From positions 29,988,501-30,052,500 of the forward strand of contig CP136890.1 in assembly GCA_034359265.1 (NCBI GenBank): 64,000 nt of DNA, given 5' to 3'. A program made the position numbers and the translations under genes. The DNA comes from Canna indica (lineage: Eukaryota; Streptophyta; Magnoliopsida; Zingiberales; Cannaceae). Positions within the stretch are counted from its first letter, which is position 1; each line of letters begins with the position of its first letter. The notes under the pieces were generated by a model. It did not search any database. It was not told the DNA's origin and saw nothing but the letters and a program-made list of their open reading frames with translations. Of the stretch, positions 59,884 to 64,000 are shown piece after piece.

Positions 59884-60195
59884 GGACGATTTCGGGGCAC
59901 GTCCGAAGTGGATGATTCCGGCGCGAGTCCGAAGTGGACGATTCCGGCGCGAGTCTGAATTGCACGATTCCGGCGCGCGTCCGAAGTGGATAATTCCGAC
60001 GCGAGTCCGAATTGGACGATACCGGCGCGCGTCCGAAGTGGATGATTCCGGCGCGCGTCCGAAGTGGACGATTCCGGCGCGCGTCCGAAGTGGACGATTC
60101 CGGCGCGAGTCCGAATTGGACGATACCGGCGCGCGTCCGAAGTGGACGATTCCGGCGCGCGTCCGAAGTGGACGATTCCGGCGCGCGTCCGAAAT
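59884..60195. repeat. 26-bp minisatellite, about 12 copies, in CACTA-F
   Basis: The unit GGACGATTCCGGCGCGCGTC plus CGAAGT is repeated with few changes (GAGTC for GCGTC, ATACC for ATTCC). The same repeat, more degenerate, is in CACTA-A (15464) and CACTA-D (10530). Confidence 0.92.
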
Positions 60196-60609
60196 TAATC
60201 TAAACCGTAATAATTAATCTAACAAATTAAATAATTAATCTAAACAATTAATTAACAATTATAACATAATATAAATTATATATATAAATTATAAATTCTG
60301 GCGCCGGAGTCCACCCTCCGGCGCCAGCGTACAGTGGCCGGACACACTGTCCGGCCACTGCAGAAGGTCCGGCGGCGGCCATCGGCCGACCGCCGCCGGC
60401 CGAAACCCTAGAAATAGGGTTTCGGTCGGGTGATTCCCGCCGGCCGCAGGGAAGAGACGGCCGTAGGGAGGAGACATACTTGAACAAGTCGGAAGCAGCG
60501 GTCGGCGTCGTCGGCGTCGGCAGCAGCGGCAGCAGCGGCGGCGAGTGGCGTCGGCAGGAGCGGCGGCAGCAGCGGGAGGAAGAAGGGTCGGGCGCGACTG
60601 GTGCCCTAT

Positions 60610-60915
60610 ATAAACTTATCAGCAACGGCTCACTCGCCCGTTAGAACGCCGTTGCTGATAAGTTATCATCAGCAACGGCTCACTTATCCGTTAGAAAGCC
60701 GTTGCTGAAAATTAAAATATCAGCAACGGCTCACCTTTCCGTCCGAAAGCCGTTGCTGATAATTAAAATAATCAGCAACGGCTCGGTTTTCCGTTAGAAA
60801 GCCGTTGCAGATACAGTTTTCTGCAACGGCTCGAGCGGCCGTAAGAATGCCGTTGCAAATAGCAACGGCTTGAGCGGCCGTCGCTGATAGCCGTTGCTGA
60901 AGATGAAGTTTCTAG
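60610..60915. repeat. CACTA-F subterminal repeats, right side
   Basis: About a dozen AGCAACGGCT / GCCGTTGCTGA copies in both orientations mirror the left side. Confidence 0.85.
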
Positions 60916-60920
60916 TAGTG

Positions 60921-61500
60921 GTTGTGCTGCAAGTGCTCGACTTGGCACGAAACAAGTTACTGGGGAGATTCTGGCGTCGCTTGGCCGCCTCCGCAATCTT
61001 GGTGTCTTCGATGCCTCGCACTATTGCTTGCAAGAGAGCATTCTGGACTCCTTCTCCAACCTCTCTTTCTTGGTGCGAATAGATTTGGCAGATAACAATT
61101 TATTAGGGCCAATTTCGGCAAGAGGCCAGCTCACCATGCTCCCAACGAGCCAGTATGAGAACAACCCGGGCCTCCGCAGCATCCCGATGCCATCGTGTCA
61201 ATCTCCAAGTAATCTCCCGATAGTTGTCGCATCAAGCTAGATTGGGAAAATAGCTTTGTCCTCAGCGTTCTTATCTCCATGATCTCCCTATGTGCGTTGA
61301 TCGTTTGGGTGACCGCAATGCGAGCAAAGCACAAGGAGGTAGAGGAGGCCAAGATGCTTAGTAGCCTGCAAGTTGTGCACGTGGCGATGACATGGAAGAT
61401 CGAGAAGGAGAAGGAGCCATTGAGCATCAACGTCGCCACCTTCCAGCGGCAGCTCTACAAACTCAAGCTCTCGCAGCTCATCGAAGCCACCAACTTATTT
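60921..61500 (+). pseudogene. BRL2: BRL2 receptor kinase fragment, part 2 (LRR end, transmembrane, juxtamembrane)
   Basis: After the GTT site it reads [12 protein letters not shown], a one-base loss near 60962, then [36 protein letters not shown], the [15 protein letters not shown] cap region, a frame shift near 61240, a transmembrane segment (ISMISLCALIVWVTAM) and the juxtamembrane KMLSSLQ..TWKIEKEKEPLS, INVATFQRQL..LSQLIEATNLF. It stops right at the start of the kinase domain, where the MULE inverted repeat begins. BRL2 is a plasma-membrane LRR receptor kinase involved in vascular patterning (family knowledge). This copy cannot make a receptor. Confidence 0.88.
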
Positions 61501-61734
61501 AAAAGACAAAAAGAATGTCAGACGTGGAGTGCAAAATTATTTAATTTTAAAAAATATATTTTTTAATCCACATTGGACACTATCTCACATGTTTAACAAG
61601 GCTGGGGATGGACAACTAACGAGGGGATACAATTGAGACGAATTTGAAAGTACATGATACAATTTGATGAAATAAAAGAATTGGGTAAAATTGAGAAAAA
61701 ATGTAAAGTACTTGATATATTTAGGTAGTTACCC

Positions 61735-61940
61735 TATTTTTTAACAAGGTTGGCTTCCTCAAATTGTAGAATCATTTGTCATAGAACTGCTAGTTAGTTT
61801 TGGAACGACTAATATTTTTTAACGAGGTTGTGTTCCTCTATTTGTAGAACCATTCGTCGTAGAAACACTAATTGATTTTGAGCCAATTAACTAGTACTTT
61901 TTAACAAGGATGTATTCCTCAATTTATAGGTGAAGGGATG
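61735..61940. repeat. About 80-bp tandem repeat, 2.5 copies, interrupted by the Pack-MULE
   Basis: TTTTTTAAC(A/G)AGG(T/A)TG..TTCCTC(A/T)A recurs at about 61738, 61816 and 61898. The left flank of the MULE (42984-43033, TTGATTTTGGGCTAACTTG) equals the phase just before this point in the repeat (ATTGATTTTGAGCCAATTAACT). That confirms the MULE split the array. Confidence 0.75.
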
Positions 61941-64000
61941 GTAATCGAAAACGCAGCGGAAATAGCGATTTAAAAAAAAAACAAATCATCCCAAAATAGT
62001 GATCTACTTTAGCAAAATCCAAGGAATTCTAATTGCGAGTGTAGTGGAGATGGTATACCTTATACCGCAGTTGAACTTGCTGCTCCTATCCCCAAATCAA
62101 GATGCACACGTACACATTCTCCAATGCTAGTCTACACCAAGTTCCTCGTAACAAGGGGGCGGTGATCAACCGGACTCGTAGTGGCTCAACGGTGAGGTTT
62201 CCTCAACCCTGAAGCCTCAAAGGCTAGGTAGGCCCTTCCACCAAGAATCGGGCTCCAAAACGAGAGGAAGAGGAGATGAGAAAATCTTAGAACGAGAGGA
62301 GGAACAAGAAGATACCTTGTTGTCCTCTTAGGACTCCCCCAAAGGAAGTAAGGGGCGACACAGCAAGGTGAAGAGAAATGCCTCTTCGGCTTGTGGGAAA
62401 ACTCGGGGAAGTGGAGGAAAGTGGTCGGCTGTTAGACCCCTAAATCTCATGGATGGCCTAGGTGTCACACCTCGGGCACGGGCAGACCATGGAGGTCCCA
62501 AACAAAGGTATTTTGGTGGCTTTGTGGAACAAAGACAGTTCATGTACACAATGGCATGAGCATCGCTCACTTTGCTCACGTCGCACGGCGAAGACATAGG
62601 CATGGGCAAGGCATGGCGGGCAGCAACCCATGCGCGCGGAGGCAAAGGCATGAGCAAGACGTGACATCGCCTAGGTGCGGAGCAAAGCAAGTCCCGCCCG
62701 GGGCGGGGCGGGGCGAGACGGAGTCCCGTAATGGCACGTGGCAGTGCGAGCAACACATGATCATGGCGGGGCACGGGCGCGCATCGCACGACCATGGCGA
62801 GGCAAAGTCCCGTGCGCAAGGGTGTAGGGCAGTAGTACGACAAGTCATGGAAATGTGTTCACACTTGGCGGGACAAAACCCTGCCACGGTTGGGTCGTGG
62901 CGAGAGATTTGGCGGAGTCTCGCGTGCGCAATGGCGCAGGGCAACAGAGTGACAAGTCATGGAGATATGTTCACACTTGGGGGGACAAAACCCTGCCACA
63001 CCAAGGTACGTTGCAGACTTGTTGGGAGGCAGCAGGGAAGCTGAAAGACTCCTAAGTCTGAACATGACATCTTGGAGCAGTTTCAAGACGTCATGCCGGT
63101 GGAGCTACCGGCAGGATTTCCACCAGGAGAAGATGGTGGCTGTTCACAGAAAAGTGACAAATCCAAAGTGTGCAAGCAGTGAATAACAAGAGTTTGTGGG
63201 GAGGAAGCGGACTTAGCACCTCATGGTGGAGTACCCATGTGCGTGCGGGCATGGGCACCATGCGGAGCCAAATATGGATGCTTGTGTGCGCCATGGCGCA
63301 AGCATGGCCCTGCAGAGTATTGGTGCAGGACATCGGAAATGCATGATGCTTGGTGAAGCAGCGGAGATGGGTCGCATGATGATGGACCATTTGCTACCAA
63401 GGCGATGCCAAAGTTTCCAATGTTCCTTGTTGCTGCAAATTGTCGCGTGGCGAGAAGCATGCGACCAGCTGGGTGTTTGACGGCACTCAGACATATCTGA
63501 AGCAAACCTGATGGAAGTGGGAGGAAGGGCAGGACAAGACCTCAACACCAGATTGTGGGTTGAGAAGTGATGTTGAAAACTGCTTTGTCTTGTATTTTTG
63601 GGCCTTTGTTTTGGCCATTGTTCAGGTCTAAACTGTGTATTAAAACCTGCAATACGGCGAGGCTAATGTTGATTGAACTCACCTATGTAAATTCAGTGGT
63701 CAACTCTTGCGTGTTCTATAAGCAAGAGGAAGTCAAGTGAGGAACTTAGGTGCTACGATAAGAGCACAAGAAGTATACTTGACCAGTCGGGTGGAGGAGC
63801 GCAAACACTGTGGATGGTGAGGCGTATACTCGGCTGTGCGGTGAAGATTGGTGGAGGAAGGGTGAGGCTTGATCAAAGCCATGAAGACCATTGAGGTGTC
63901 GACTCTTGTAAGAGGATCCAACAGGAGCAAATCAAGTGAAGAATGCAAGCACCATAGAGGAGTGCGGGGCATCTACTTGAACTGTTGAGTGGGGAACACA
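61940..64000. other. GC-rich repeat-like DNA with a 112-bp duplication, no gene recognised
   Basis: CGTGCGCAA..GGGCA...GACAAGTCATGGA..TGTTCACACTTGG..GGGACAAAACCCTGCCAC occurs at 62811-62886 and at 62923-62999, 112 bp apart. Words such as GGCATGG and CGCATGG recur between 62480 and 63420. Open frames on both strands overlap one another and show no known domain. LTR or leader DNA of an unidentified retroelement is possible. Confidence 0.4.

Larger units (their letters stand above)
53621..60923 (-). mobile_element. CACTA-F: 7.3-kb, nearly intact CACTA element, GTT target duplication
   Basis: The termini are CACTACTAGAAAAATGG at 53624 and ..AGTTTCTAGTAGTG at 60920, with GTT on both sides (53621-53623, 60921-60923). 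Subterminal regions (53641-54030, 60610-60915) hold more than twenty copies of ATCAGCAACGGC or GCCGTTGCTGAT. Genes are on the minus strand: the transposase TNPD (55933-59433) and a TNPA-like gene (54322-55857). A 26-bp minisatellite and a hairpin lie upstream of TNPD. It inserted into the BRL2 fragment inside the Pack-MULE. It looks like the youngest or best preserved element here. Confidence 0.95.
43025..61744. mobile_element. Mutator-like Pack-MULE with a BRL2 gene fragment, enlarged by later insertions
   Basis: 43034-43281 and 61500-61734 are long inverted repeats: the left one starts GAGTAATTACCTAAATATATC, the right one reversed GGGTAACTACCTAAATATATC, and they share blocks such as AAATTGTATCATGTAC and CCAATGTGGATTA over about 235 bp. 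The flanks are TATTTTTAA (43025-43033) and TATTTTTTAA (61735-61744), a 9-10-bp Mutator-like duplication differing by one T. Without the copia element (43438-53342) and CACTA-F (53624-60920) the MULE is only about 1.5 kb. No MuDR-type transposase is present. Its cargo is a piece of a receptor kinase gene ending exactly at the inner edge of the right repeat. Confidence 0.85.

Noticed and set aside
59884..60195. Regular short repeats resembling a CRISPR array
   Set aside because: The units are directly adjacent 26-bp tandem repeats without unique spacers, inside a plant transposon.
62328..63548. Open frames of 100-170 codons on both strands near the right end
   Set aside because: Low-complexity, Cys/Pro/His-rich translations that mirror each other on opposite strands; no start context, domain or splice signal.

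Overview
This window is nuclear DNA of a flowering plant. The spliced genes have GT-AG introns and plant-only protein families, and there are plant CACTA, Mutator, hAT, LINE, Ty1/copia and Ty3/gypsy-type elements. The GC-rich first exon of the protease gene would fit a monocot, but the species cannot be fixed from sequence alone. Only two host genes are present in place: three exons of a Pumilio homolog 23 / NOP9-like gene at the left edge (283-955, +), whose 3' part is missing, and a complete eight-exon aleurain-like vacuolar cysteine protease (4444-6985, -). Nearly everything else is mobile DNA inserted into mobile DNA.

Layout. 1-955: PUF gene fragment. About 1170-1940: LTR-like remnant. 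2230-2870: 85-bp minisatellite. 4444-6985: protease gene, with a Mutator-like MITE (7005-7230, 11-bp target duplication) lodged 19 bp upstream of its ATG. 7721-40293: a minus-strand LINE with 16-bp target duplications at 7705-7720 and 40294-40309 and a 3' poly(A) tract at its left end. The LINE has been filled by later insertions. They include CACTA-A (14510-39784, duplication TAT), which contains CACTA-B (16325-35095), which contains CACTA-C (17586-32233, duplication ATG). CACTA-C in turn carries a hAT-like MITE, a 2.5-kb solo LTR, a 316-bp tandem array and fragments of at least two host genes (a RAD16-like helicase and phosphopantothenate-cysteine ligase). CACTA-A also holds a solo LTR, and CACTA-B a hAT-like MITE. 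43034-61734: a Mutator-like Pack-MULE with terminal inverted repeats of about 235 bp that carries a piece of a BRI1-like 2 (BRL2) receptor kinase gene. It was later hit by a Ty1/copia element (43438-53342, itself containing another LTR retroelement at 44758-49637, duplication AAAAT) and by CACTA-F (53624-60920, duplication GTT). 61735-64000: short tandem repeats and GC-rich repeat DNA.

How the parts work together. CACTA-F is the best preserved element. Its TNPD-type transposase ORF (55933-59433) is broken by one TAG codon, and its five-exon TNPA-like partner gene (54322-55857) reads open throughout. Just upstream of the transposase gene in both CACTA-F and the diverged CACTA-A lies a long hairpin-forming inverted repeat. 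It keeps its fold and position although its sequence has drifted, and is a candidate small-RNA precursor or regulatory structure. Target-site duplications on most elements give a relative order of insertion. Boundaries and duplications were read by eye; no database search was run.
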